From: Candidatus Synechococcus spongiarum
Lineage (GTDB): Bacteria; Cyanobacteriota; Cyanobacteriia; PCC-6307; Cyanobiaceae
Assembly (NCBI RefSeq): GCF_900047545.1
Contig: NZ_FITM01000145.1
Span: 1 to 44,008, forward strand
DNA: 44,008 nucleotides
Reading direction: 5' to 3'
Within the stretch, counting starts at the first letter, position 1, and every line of letters starts with the position of its first letter. The position numbers and the translations under genes are program-made. This document shows, piece after piece, positions 16,751 through 24,329 of the stretch. The notes below the pieces were generated by a model. That model was not told where the DNA came from. It ran no database searches and saw nothing but the letters and a program-made list of their open reading frames with translations.

Positions 16751-16763
16751 TGATGGGGTAGTA

Positions 16764-16784
16764 ACCAGGAATTGTGTTCCTGGT
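16764..16784 (+). terminator. Hairpin downstream of tRNA-Thr, possible terminator
   Basis: An eight-base-pair perfect stem (ACCAGGAA with TTCCTGGT) around a five-base loop starts 13 bases after the tRNA. A short T-run (TTTT) follows after a few bases. The stem is strong but the T-run is short and offset, so intrinsic termination is likely but not certain. Confidence 0.55.
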
Positions 16785-17027
16785 CACTGTTTTAGGGTGG
16801 GAGCGCTGTTGTTTCCGCTTTGAGACGCAATGGTTCGGATTAGTTGGTCTCTCTCTGGTGATCGAAACCACGAAACCGTGGCTTTCCACGAGGCGCGTCA
16901 CCGCCGCCGTGAGTTGGAGGCCCAGGGTGCGGTTGTCTACTGGAGTGAGCGGGTTCACCACCCTCATCCTTGCTGACGCACATGGGCACACTTGAAGAAA
17001 GCCAGGCCTGGGGCCTGAGAACAGCGT
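16785..17027. other. Gap between tRNA-Thr hairpin and aspartoacylase
   Basis: About 240 bases without a recognisable gene. Short open frames exist on both strands but show no family resemblance and no ribosome-binding site. Confidence 0.4.
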
Positions 17028-17954
17028 CTAGGATCTGAGCAGGGCCAGCAAAGCCTCCAGTCCAGCGGCTGGCGGCGTCATCGTCTCCCGCCTGGTCAAG
17101 CTCAGGGCAATGCCCTTTTCTTCGTAGGAAGCTTCGTTGCAAAACACGGGCCAGACGGGTTCCTCCCCCTGGTAGGCGACGGTCTCACCGGTCTCCATGA
17201 GAAACAGCGGGTCGCCCGGGTACAACAGGGTCCAATCCCACCGGGGACGATCCGGATGCAGACATGCAATCCGGCGGCCGTCCCTGTCCCGTGGCCAGTC
17301 GAGGCTGGCCAGATGGCGGTGAATCACCATGGTCTCCGGCATCCTGGCTTTGCCGGTCAGACAATCCCTCAATACGTCCAGAAGACCGTCCAGGCAAGCC
17401 GTTGTTTTCCGGACGGTTCGCACGTCCACAATGCCTTGCGCCACCGGCCCCACCTCCAGCACCAGGCCGCAGGGCCAACGCCGCACCAAAAAACCACACT
17501 CCTCAGGTTGGTCCTCGTTGATCTGGAAGAGATAGACCGGCATGCCAACGGCCTGGTGCATCAGTGCGGCCAAGGCAAGATCCACAGGACGTTCTCCACA
17601 TGTCACCACTGATGAACCCATGGCTGCTGTGGTGGTATGCATATCCAGCACTAGGCCGTGGGGATCGTTGCCGCCGGGTCCGTAAGCATCCACCAGCTCT
17701 CGGGCACGGATGACCTCGCGGATGGTGCAACTCCGATCCCTCAACAGCGCTTCCGTGAAACAGCGGTTCAGGTCCCGATCTATGTAGCGGCGATTGGCCC
17801 CATAGGCTTCAGGGTTGCCGATACAGGTGGTGGTGGGCAGGGGGGAGGTGAGCAGCGCAGGTTGGGCCTTCCAGCACTGCAAGATCCAGGGTGCCGTGCG
17901 CTCGTTGCCGTGGGTCCCCCCCACTAGCAACAAGCGACCGTGTTGATGGTCCAT
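17028..17954 (-). CDS. Aspartoacylase / succinylglutamate desuccinylase family (AstE/AspA)
   Basis: Zinc-dependent deacylase; the length and motifs match the aspartoacylase branch, which releases acetate from N-acetyl-aspartate. The 308-residue product has GGTHGNE (His15, Glu18) and DMHTTT (His106) as zinc ligands, the substrate arginine region DRDLNRCF, and the catalytic glutamate Glu167 in LVLEVGP. Cyanobacterial genomes often annotate this family as aspartoacylase without proof of substrate. It lies 11 bases downstream of pntB on the same strand, so it may be the distal gene of the pnt operon. The start ATG at 17954 fits the family. Confidence 0.9.
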   Translation of the reverse strand: MDHQHGRLLLVGGTHGNERTAPWILQCWKAQPALLTSPLPTTTCIGNPEAYGANRRYIDRDLNRCFTEALLRDRSCTIREVIRARELVDAYGPGGNDPHGLVLDMHTTTAAMGSSVVTCGERPVDLALAALMHQAVGMPVYLFQINEDQPEECGFLVRRWPCGLVLEVGPVAQGIVDVRTVRKTTACLDGLLDVLRDCLTGKARMPETMVIHRHLASLDWPRDRDGRRIACLHPDRPRWDWTLLYPGDPLFLMETGETVAYQGEEPVWPVFCNEASYEEKGIALSLTRRETMTPPAAGLEALLALLRS

Positions 17955-17965
17955 GGTTGTCCGTG

Positions 17966-19378
17966 TCAGCGTTGCCCAACGCCCAGGATTTTCAGTTCAC
18001 CCAAGATATTGCCGAGCACCTGCTTGGCATCCCCAAAGACCATGGAGGTGTTGGGATGCTCGAAGAGATCGTTTTTGATGCCAGAGTAGCCGGCGCTCAT
18101 GCCCCGTTTCACCACAAACACAGTCCGAGCCTCCTGCACGTCCAGAACCGGCATCCCGTAGAGCGGCGATTCAGGGTCGGTTTTGGCCTGGGGGTTCACC
18201 ACGTCGTTGGCCCCTAACACCAGCACCACGTCCACTGCGGGGAACTCGGGGTTGATGACGTCCATCTCCTTGAGTTGCTCATAGGGCACGTCGGCTTCCG
18301 CCAGCAGCACGTTCATGTGCCCCGGCATGCGCCCAGCCACAGGATGAATGGCGTAGGTAATTGTCACCCCATGCTTTTCCAGGAGGCGGGCCACCTCCCG
18401 CAGGGTGTGTTGAGCCTGGGCCACGGCCAGGCCGTAGCCAGGCACAACCACGACCCGCTCCGCCGCCTCCAGGGTCAAGGCACACTCCTCAGCCGAGCAG
18501 GAGGTGATGTTAGTGTATTCGCCGCTCCCTTTGCTGCCGGTGGATGCCGAACTCAGCGCGCCCCCGAAGAGCACGGCAGGCAAGCTGCGGTTCATGCCGG
18601 CGCACATCACCTGGGTGAGAATCAAGCCCGCGGCCCCCACCATGGCCCCGGCCACAATCAATAACCGTTGACCCACAACAAAGCCGGCCGCTGCTGCCGC
18701 AACACCTGAATAGGAATTCAGGAGCGAGATGACCACGGGCATATCGGCGCCACCAATGGGGAGCGTCAGGCCAATGCCCAGGAGGCTGGCGCTGATGACC
18801 AGAGGCCACAGCGCATCACCGGAGCCACCCACTGTCAGCACGGCGGCCAGAAGTACAACGGTGGCCAGAGCAACGTTGCACCCGTGGCGCCAGCGGCCCA
18901 GCATCCAACCGGGTGTGGGCAACCATCCCTGCAACTTGCCCATGGCCACCACCGAGCCGGTGCAGGTGACGGCCCCCACCACGATGGAAAAACCAATGGA
19001 GACCAGCACCAGCAGGCTGGGGGTGAGGCCGTCCCCGGCGGCGGCCAACAGTACGCCCAGGGCCACCAGGAGGGAAGAGAGGCCCCCACAGCCGTTGAAC
19101 AACGCCACGGTCTCCGGCATGGCGGTCATGGGGACCAGCCGGGCGGTGAGCATCCCCAGTACACCGCCCACGGCAGTGCCTCCCGCAATCCAGACCCAGG
19201 TCACCGCAGTGGGCTGGGCACTGACCAGAAGACCTACCACGGCCATGGCCACGGCGGCGGCCGCCAGTTGGTTGGCGGCCCGGGCAGAGCGGATCTTTGA
19301 CAAGCCCTTGATGCCAAGCGCCAGCAGGGCCACCGCCAGCAGATCCAGGCCACCCTGGAACAGTTCGGCGGAACTCAT
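17966..19378 (-). CDS. pntB: NAD(P) transhydrogenase subunit beta
   Basis: Membrane and NADP(H)-binding subunit of proton-translocating transhydrogenase, which couples hydride transfer between NADH and NADP+ to the proton gradient. The 470-residue chain begins with some eight or nine hydrophobic spans. It ends with the soluble NADP domain: VVPGYGLAVAQAQH, YAIHPVAGRMPGHMNVLLAEA, VLVLGANDVVNPQA and KRGMSAGYSGIKN. The ATG at 19378 overlaps the pntA2 stop (ATGA), so translation is coupled. Confidence 0.97.
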   Translation of the reverse strand: MSSAELFQGGLDLLAVALLALGIKGLSKIRSARAANQLAAAAVAMAVVGLLVSAQPTAVTWVWIAGGTAVGGVLGMLTARLVPMTAMPETVALFNGCGGLSSLLVALGVLLAAAGDGLTPSLLVLVSIGFSIVVGAVTCTGSVVAMGKLQGWLPTPGWMLGRWRHGCNVALATVVLLAAVLTVGGSGDALWPLVISASLLGIGLTLPIGGADMPVVISLLNSYSGVAAAAAGFVVGQRLLIVAGAMVGAAGLILTQVMCAGMNRSLPAVLFGGALSSASTGSKGSGEYTNITSCSAEECALTLEAAERVVVVPGYGLAVAQAQHTLREVARLLEKHGVTITYAIHPVAGRMPGHMNVLLAEADVPYEQLKEMDVINPEFPAVDVVLVLGANDVVNPQAKTDPESPLYGMPVLDVQEARTVFVVKRGMSAGYSGIKNDLFEHPNTSMVFGDAKQVLGNILGELKILGVGQR

Positions 19379-19680
19379 CGGCCCCCTCCAGAGCGTTTGC
19401 GGCCACTGCGGAACATGGTCAGCATTCGATCCGTCACCAGGAAGCCACCCACCACGTTGAAGAGGGCAAATCCCAGGGCCAGCGAGCCCAGGATCAGCAG
19501 GAGGGTGTTATCTCCGGCCCTGGTGATCAGGGTAAGGGCCGCCAGCATGGTGATACCGCTGATGGCGTTGGCGCCGGACATGAGCGGTGTGTGCAAGGTG
19601 GGGGGCACCTTACCAATCAATTCAAGCCCCAACAGGCCACCCAAAAGCAGCACCCAGAGCTGTTCCTGAAAACCGTCCAT
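19375..19680 (-). CDS. pntA2: NAD(P) transhydrogenase subunit alpha part 2
   Basis: A 101-residue membrane part of the alpha subunit. It has three predicted spans; the conserved TPLMSGANAISGI segment contributes to the proton channel, and FNVVGGFLVTDRMLTMF is at the C-terminus. The ATG at 19680 (MDGFQEQ) overlaps the pntA1 stop as TGATG; an ATG nine bases earlier is possible. Separation from PntA1 is the normal three-gene arrangement in cyanobacteria. Confidence 0.95.
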   Translation of the reverse strand: MDGFQEQLWVLLLGGLLGLELIGKVPPTLHTPLMSGANAISGITMLAALTLITRAGDNTLLLILGSLALGFALFNVVGGFLVTDRMLTMFRSGRKRSGGGR

Positions 19681-20834
19681 CACACACACCTTGAAGCGTT
19701 GACAATGTCGTCACGGTGGCACTGACCCCCATGGGTGAGCAGACAGTCCTTGAGCAACGGATCCTGGGGGTCCAATTCCAACACCCCGTCTTGTAGATAC
19801 TGCTCCAGCAGTGCCGCCAGGTTGCGCCCATAGAGGCAACTGGCGTGATAGGGAACCGTGCAGGGGAGATCACTCGCACCAATAAGTTTGACTCCCTTGC
19901 GGTCGATGGTTTGGCCAGGCACGGTTGCGGCGCAATTGCCCCCCTCGTTGACGGCCAGGTCCACCACCACGGCTCCGGGCCGCAGGCGCTCCAGCATGGC
20001 TTCACTAATCAGCAGGGGGGCACGGAGACCCGGCACCTGGGCTGTGCAGATGACCACATCCGCCAAGCCCAGTTGGTCGGAGAGTTGCCGACGTTGAGCC
20101 GCAAGAAAGGCGTCCGAGGCCTGCTTGGCATAGCCACCGGACTCGGCAGGCTGCTCTGTCACCTGGGGTGGCGCAAGGAAGCGGCCCCCCAAAGATTCCA
20201 CCTGTTCCTTCACCGCGGGTCGAATGTCCGAGACATGGACCACAGCCCCCAGCCGCCGCGCCGTAGCCACGGCTTGTAGTCCTGCCACCCCTGCCCCGAG
20301 AACCAGAACCCGGGCCGGCTGCACTGTTCCTGCAGCAGTCATCAGCATGGGGAAGTAGCGGTCCAGCGCGGCAGCCGCCAGGAGAACCGCCTTGTAGCCA
20401 GCGATATTGGCTTGTGAAGACAGGGCATCCATGGCCTGGGCCCGGCTAATGCGCGGCAGCAATTCAAGGCTCAGGGACGACAATTTGCGGCGATTCAACT
20501 GCTGCACCAGGGCCTGGTTGCCGTAGGGCGCCAGCAGGCCAATCACCGTACTGCCCGTGGCCATGGCCTCCAGGCGTCCAGGATCCGGCGCCCCGACACA
20601 GAGGGCCACATGGCAGTGCCCCCAGCCATCCTCCACCAATTCTGCGCCTGCCTGGCGATAATCCTGATCGCTAAACCCGGAGGCCCGACCGGCCCCGGAT
20701 TCCACAAGCACGACGCAGCCCTTGCCCACAAGCCGTCGCGCTGTTTCCGGACTGCCTGCCACGCGGGGCTCATCCGGTCGCCCTTCACGGGGAATCAGCA
20801 CCGTGCAGGTCGAACCCGTTGACTGAAGCGGCAC
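19680..20834 (-). CDS. pntA1: NAD(P) transhydrogenase subunit alpha part 1
   Basis: Soluble NAD(H)-binding subunit. It opens with CTVLIPREGRPDEPRVAGSPET, the usual N-terminus of the family, and has the nucleotide-binding fold VLVLGAGVAGLQAVATARRLGA and the later VVVDLAVNEGGNCAAT. The frame is open to 21080, but the family starts just before the VLIPRE motif, so I choose the GTG at 20834 (384 residues). No ATG lies near the expected start. It diverges from the glutathione-transferase-like gene across about 72 bases and heads the operon pntA1-pntA2-pntB, possibly with the aspartoacylase. Confidence 0.95.
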   Translation of the reverse strand: MPLQSTGSTCTVLIPREGRPDEPRVAGSPETARRLVGKGCVVLVESGAGRASGFSDQDYRQAGAELVEDGWGHCHVALCVGAPDPGRLEAMATGSTVIGLLAPYGNQALVQQLNRRKLSSLSLELLPRISRAQAMDALSSQANIAGYKAVLLAAAALDRYFPMLMTAAGTVQPARVLVLGAGVAGLQAVATARRLGAVVHVSDIRPAVKEQVESLGGRFLAPPQVTEQPAESGGYAKQASDAFLAAQRRQLSDQLGLADVVICTAQVPGLRAPLLISEAMLERLRPGAVVVDLAVNEGGNCAATVPGQTIDRKGVKLIGASDLPCTVPYHASCLYGRNLAALLEQYLQDGVLELDPQDPLLKDCLLTHGGQCHRDDIVNASRCV

Positions 20835-20906
20835 GAAATCGACACACAAAACAGCAAAATAGACTGACTGTGCCCAGATGGCCACCCACTGGCCACCCTT
20901 GCCGCC

Positions 20907-21875
20907 ATGCCCGTTCCCCCAGCGATAGTCTCCATCAGTCGCCAGATTTGGCATGGCCAGTGGCTGGTGCTGATGAACGGCCTGGCTCCGGCGGACGAGA
21001 GGGGCAGCTTTCGGCGCCGGCCCAGCGGTTTTCGCGAGACGCTTCTGGGCAGTGCCCAGGAGCAGGGGATGCCACGCCATGTGCTAGTGATTGGCCAAAG
21101 TTGCCCCTGGGCACACCGCACATGGCTGGTGCGCCAACTCAAGGATCTGGCCACCGTCATTGACATGGCCATGGTTCGGCCCAATTCCGCCACGGGCCGC
21201 TGGGTGTTTCGGGAACCTTTTGAAGGGTTCCAGCAGTTATGGCAGCTCTACAGGCAATCCGGCGCCGGACCAGGTAGGCGCGCCACGGTCCCTGTCCTGT
21301 GGGACCGCCACGAGGGGCGGATCATCAACAACGAAAGCGCCGACATCATTGAACAGTTGGATACCCTGCCCCCAGGACCCAATGCGGTCGCCGCCACACT
21401 CCGACCGTCCGACCTGATCCCGTCCATCCAGACCTGGTCCGCATGGCTTCAGGACGACGTGAACGACGGGGTGTATCGCTGTGGATTCGCCCGCACCCAG
21501 GAGGCCCATGAACGGGCGTTGGGCGATCTGTTTGCCGGGCTGAATGCCGTGGAGCAGGCCCTGGCGGACGGGCGCCCCTGGATCTGCGGGGAATCATTGA
21601 CCATGGTGGACGTGCGCCTCTTCCCCACCATGGCCCGCTGGGAAGCAGCCTACCAGGATCTTTTCGGCTGCGGGCAGCGCCCCCTGTGGAGTTTTCCCTT
21701 CCTGTGGGCATGGCGGCGCCGTTTCTACCAACTGCCCAACGTGGCGGCAACCTGCCCGAGCGAGACCTGGCGGCAAGACTACTTCGGTAGCCTCTTCCCC
21801 TTAAACCCTTCAGGCATTGTTCCCAAGGCGCCATCACTGTCCAGCCTGCTAGACTTGAATCCTCCCATTTCCTGA
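20907..21875 (+). CDS. Glutathione S-transferase family, glutathionyl-hydroquinone reductase-like
   Basis: A 322-residue thioredoxin-fold plus helical C-terminal protein. GQSCPWAHRTWLVRQL (Cys66) is the CPWA motif of Xi-class glutathione transferases (ECM4/YqjG), which reduce glutathionyl-hydroquinones. ATVPVLWDR followed by IINNESADIIEQL is the glutathione-binding cis-proline and NES region, and WICGESLTMVDVRLFPTM is the C-terminal domain motif. Substrate is unknown in cyanobacteria. Its stop overlaps the next start (TGATG), which couples it to the DUF2301 protein. It diverges from pntA1. Confidence 0.88.
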   Translation: MPVPPAIVSISRQIWHGQWLVLMNGLAPADERGSFRRRPSGFRETLLGSAQEQGMPRHVLVIGQSCPWAHRTWLVRQLKDLATVIDMAMVRPNSATGRWVFREPFEGFQQLWQLYRQSGAGPGRRATVPVLWDRHEGRIINNESADIIEQLDTLPPGPNAVAATLRPSDLIPSIQTWSAWLQDDVNDGVYRCGFARTQEAHERALGDLFAGLNAVEQALADGRPWICGESLTMVDVRLFPTMARWEAAYQDLFGCGQRPLWSFPFLWAWRRRFYQLPNVAATCPSETWRQDYFGSLFPLNPSGIVPKAPSLSSLLDLNPPIS

Positions 21876-22546
21876 TGACAACCCCCAATCCGGCCGCCGT
21901 CAGCCCAGCGGACCAGAGTGCAGACCAGCTTCACCAGGGGATGTTCGGGCCTTATCGCATCACGGCCGCTGACCGGCGAGAGGTGACAGCCTACCGGATG
22001 TCCGTACTCACATTGGCCGTGGCGCAACTGGGCTGCCTGGTGCAATGGAGCTGGGCCGGATCCACCTGGATTGGCCCATGGCTTGTGCTCATGGCCATGG
22101 CCTTGGGACTGGCACTGCACTGGATCCACATCTACCTGCGCCCACTCCATCAGGCGTTGCAGTTGTTCTGGCTGGTAGGGGTTGGCGGTGGGGTGGCTCT
22201 GGCTTATCAGGCGGGGCCAGCCCAGATGGGTAACGCCCTGCTGGCGCAACCCCTCTGGATCATGGCCGTCGGCCCCTACTTTGCTGCGTTGACCGGGTTG
22301 GGCTTCAAGGAGTTCTTCTGTTTCCGCCGCCTTGAGGCTGTGGGGGTGACCTTGCTGGTGCCGCTGCTGCTGCTGCTGGCCCTGGTGGGGGTGGTGCCAC
22401 TGGAGCAGCAAGCCCCGTTCTGGTTTCTGGAAGCGATGCTGCTGCTGGTGATGGCTGTGGGGAAGTTCCGGCTGGAGCCCGCAGCCGATATTGGCGACAA
22501 GAGCGTGTTTGAGGAGTTGGAGCGGCGACGCCGCACCGTACCTTGA
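21875..22546 (+). CDS. DUF2301 integral membrane protein
   Basis: A 223-residue membrane protein of the cyanobacterial/plastid DUF2301 family, recognised by GPYRITAADRREVTAYRMSV near the N-terminus and MAVGPYFAALTGLGFKEFFCFRRLEA around residue 135. About six hydrophobic spans lie between residues 45 and 200, with a short basic C-terminus (ELERRRRTVP). Function unknown. It overlaps the preceding transferase gene by one base, so the two are co-translated. Confidence 0.8.
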   Translation: MTTPNPAAVSPADQSADQLHQGMFGPYRITAADRREVTAYRMSVLTLAVAQLGCLVQWSWAGSTWIGPWLVLMAMALGLALHWIHIYLRPLHQALQLFWLVGVGGGVALAYQAGPAQMGNALLAQPLWIMAVGPYFAALTGLGFKEFFCFRRLEAVGVTLLVPLLLLLALVGVVPLEQQAPFWFLEAMLLLVMAVGKFRLEPAADIGDKSVFEELERRRRTVP

Positions 22547-22589
22547 ACCGGCCCCGTTTACCCACCTAGAGTGGCAGGAAACAACTCCC

Positions 22590-22889
22590 ATGGTCGAGAT
22601 GGATTTGCCACAACCTCACAGCATGTCCCCTGACCAGCTCACCCAGGTGTTGATGGACCTGAGCGAGGGGGAAGCCTGGATTCGCTTCAAGCCCAGGCAA
22701 ACCGTCAAGGTTTTGGGAGCCGAGGCGGCTGACGCCATTGAAACCATGCTGGGTGAAGCCGGTCGCCGCAGCAAGGCACCCTACGAGTTGGGGACCAGGG
22801 TTCCACTGCGGGAGTTCAGGCGAGTGGTCTGCCGTGCCCTTGCTGAGTCCCTTCTCAATCAACAGAACGGCGAATCCGAGGATGGGTGA
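22590..22889 (+). CDS. Conserved hypothetical protein, 99 residues
   Basis: Not a family I can name. The soluble product begins MVEMDLPQPHSMSPDQLTQ; it has a mixed alpha/beta pattern with a central basic segment (WIRFKPRQTVKVLG), a helix (AADAIETMLGEAGRRS) and a C-terminal helix (LREFRRVVCRALAESLLNQ). The ATG at 22590 is used; ATG at 22599 is possible, while longer starts run back into the DUF2301 gene. It lies 43 bases after DUF2301 on the same strand and shares local composition, so it looks like a real picocyanobacterial gene. Confidence 0.7.
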   Translation: MVEMDLPQPHSMSPDQLTQVLMDLSEGEAWIRFKPRQTVKVLGAEAADAIETMLGEAGRRSKAPYELGTRVPLREFRRVVCRALAESLLNQQNGESEDG

Positions 22890-23006
22890 TCGTTACGGAT
22901 TTCCGTCCGTCTGTGGAGAGAAGAATTCGGATTTCCTTCCTGAACGGCATGGTCCAATTTGCCTGTTTATCACTAACCTTCAGAAGACTTTGTTGGTCAG
23001 GAACCC

Positions 23007-23225
23007 ATGAAAACCATCGACGACCATATCCGCAAGGATGAGGACGAAATGCTCAAGGCCAAGGCCGAGGGCAGGGATGGCAAAGTCAGGCATCTGGAGG
23101 AAGAGCTTCGTGACCTGAAGGAGTACAAGCAGCATCATCCGGGCGATTCCCACGACCCTTCCACCCTTGAGGTCTATTGCGACAGCAACCCTGAAGCCCC
23201 GGAGTGCCGCATCTATGAAGACTGA
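23007..23225 (+). CDS. cp12: CP12, Calvin-cycle regulatory protein (form lacking N-terminal cysteines)
   Basis: Disordered redox linker that binds GAPDH and phosphoribulokinase in the dark. The C-terminal signature is intact: LEVYCDSNPEAPECRIYED, with the cysteine pair that forms the GAPDH-binding disulphide. The N-terminal half has no cysteines, so the second redox pair of canonical CP12 is missing, and the usual AWD_VEEL core is replaced by VRHLEEEL. At 72 residues it is of normal length. AGGA lies five bases before the ATG. Downstream, proV starts within 42 bases on the same strand. CP12 identity is firm from the C-terminus; the degree of dark inhibition by this form is not readable here. 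Confidence 0.9.
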   Translation: MKTIDDHIRKDEDEMLKAKAEGRDGKVRHLEEELRDLKEYKQHHPGDSHDPSTLEVYCDSNPEAPECRIYED

Positions 23226-23267
23226 CCCGCAGCAGGGAACCCACTGAGCCCTTTCTGAAGAGCACCG

Positions 23268-24329
23268 ATGGCCATGGATGAAGAGCGCCAGGTCATTGAA
23301 GCCCGAGGGGTCTGGAAGATCTTTGGAGAGCGGGCTGAAGAGGTGCTACGGGCCGTACGGCAGAACAGTCTCCATAAGGCCGAGGTTCTGGAGCGGTTTG
23401 GAGCCGTGGTGGCAGTGCGGAACATTGACTTTGCCGTGGAGAGGGGGGAAATCTTTTGCATCATGGGCCTGTCCGGGTCAGGCAAATCCACCCTCGTCCG
23501 CCACATCAACCGCCTGATTCAGCCCACCCATGGGCAGATCCTGGTCAACGGTCAAGACATGGGCGCCCTCTCGGCGGAGGAACTGCGTGCCTTGCGGGCA
23601 AGCCGGATCGGCATGGTGTTCCAGAACATGGCCCTGCTGCCCCACCGCACCGTACGGGACAACATCGCGTTTGCTTTGGAGCTGCGCAACACCGACCCCT
23701 TCACACGCCATCAGTTGGCCAACGGGTTGCTTGAGACCGTGGGACTGGCAGGCTACGGCGATGCCATACCCAGTGAGCTTTCAGGCGGCATGCAGCAGCG
23801 GGTGGGGCTTGCCAGAGCCCTGGCCGCAGACCCGGACATCCTGCTCATGGATGAGCCGTTCTCCGCCCTGGATCCCTTGATTCGTCGTGGGCTACAGGAC
23901 GAGTTCCTGGCCCTTTCCCGCACCATGGACAAGACCACGGTTTTCATCACCCACGATCTGGATGAAGCCATGCGGATGGGATCCCGCATTGGCATCATGC
24001 GAGACGGGGAAATGGTGCAGATTGGCACGCCGGAGGACATTATCCTCCATCCAAAAGACAGCTACGTGGCGGACTTTGTGCAAGGTCTATCGCGTCTGAA
24101 GCTGGTGTTTGCCCACAGGATCATGGAGCGGCCAGAAACCTACAACAAGGCCCACGGCAACCTTACCGATGTGGACACCTGGCCCCAGGCCCACCCCAAG
24201 GCCGACCTCAACTCCCTTGTGAGCCTGATCGTTGGACAACAATGCCCCATTGCCATCCGCGACGATGGAAAGCTGGCTGGCATTGTCACCAAAGACGCTC
24301 TACTGAAGGGGATTCAGGGGCAGTCATGA
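23268..24329 (+). CDS. proV: Glycine betaine/proline ABC transporter, ATP-binding subunit
   Basis: Energises uptake of betaine-type osmolytes. The 353-residue protein has Walker A GLSGSGKST (67-75), Q-loop VFQNMALLPHRTV, ABC signature LSGGMQQR (171-178), Walker B ILLMDEP (191-197) and the switch histidine in FITHDLDEAM. An N-terminal extension (VWKIFGERAEEVL) is typical of ProV/OpuAA. After the nucleotide domain (from about residue 285) comes a short CBS-like module ending IRDDGKLAGIVTKDALLKGI; in other bacteria the CBS part of ProV/OpuA senses ionic strength or c-di-AMP. It overlaps proW by four bases (ATGA). Confidence 0.95.
   Translation: MAMDEERQVIEARGVWKIFGERAEEVLRAVRQNSLHKAEVLERFGAVVAVRNIDFAVERGEIFCIMGLSGSGKSTLVRHINRLIQPTHGQILVNGQDMGALSAEELRALRASRIGMVFQNMALLPHRTVRDNIAFALELRNTDPFTRHQLANGLLETVGLAGYGDAIPSELSGGMQQRVGLARALAADPDILLMDEPFSALDPLIRRGLQDEFLALSRTMDKTTVFITHDLDEAMRMGSRIGIMRDGEMVQIGTPEDIILHPKDSYVADFVQGLSRLKLVFAHRIMERPETYNKAHGNLTDVDTWPQAHPKADLNSLVSLIVGQQCPIAIRDDGKLAGIVTKDALLKGIQGQS

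Noticed and set aside
16774-16995. Short open frame after tRNA-Thr
   Set aside because: It begins within the terminator-like hairpin, has no ribosome-binding site and no family resemblance.
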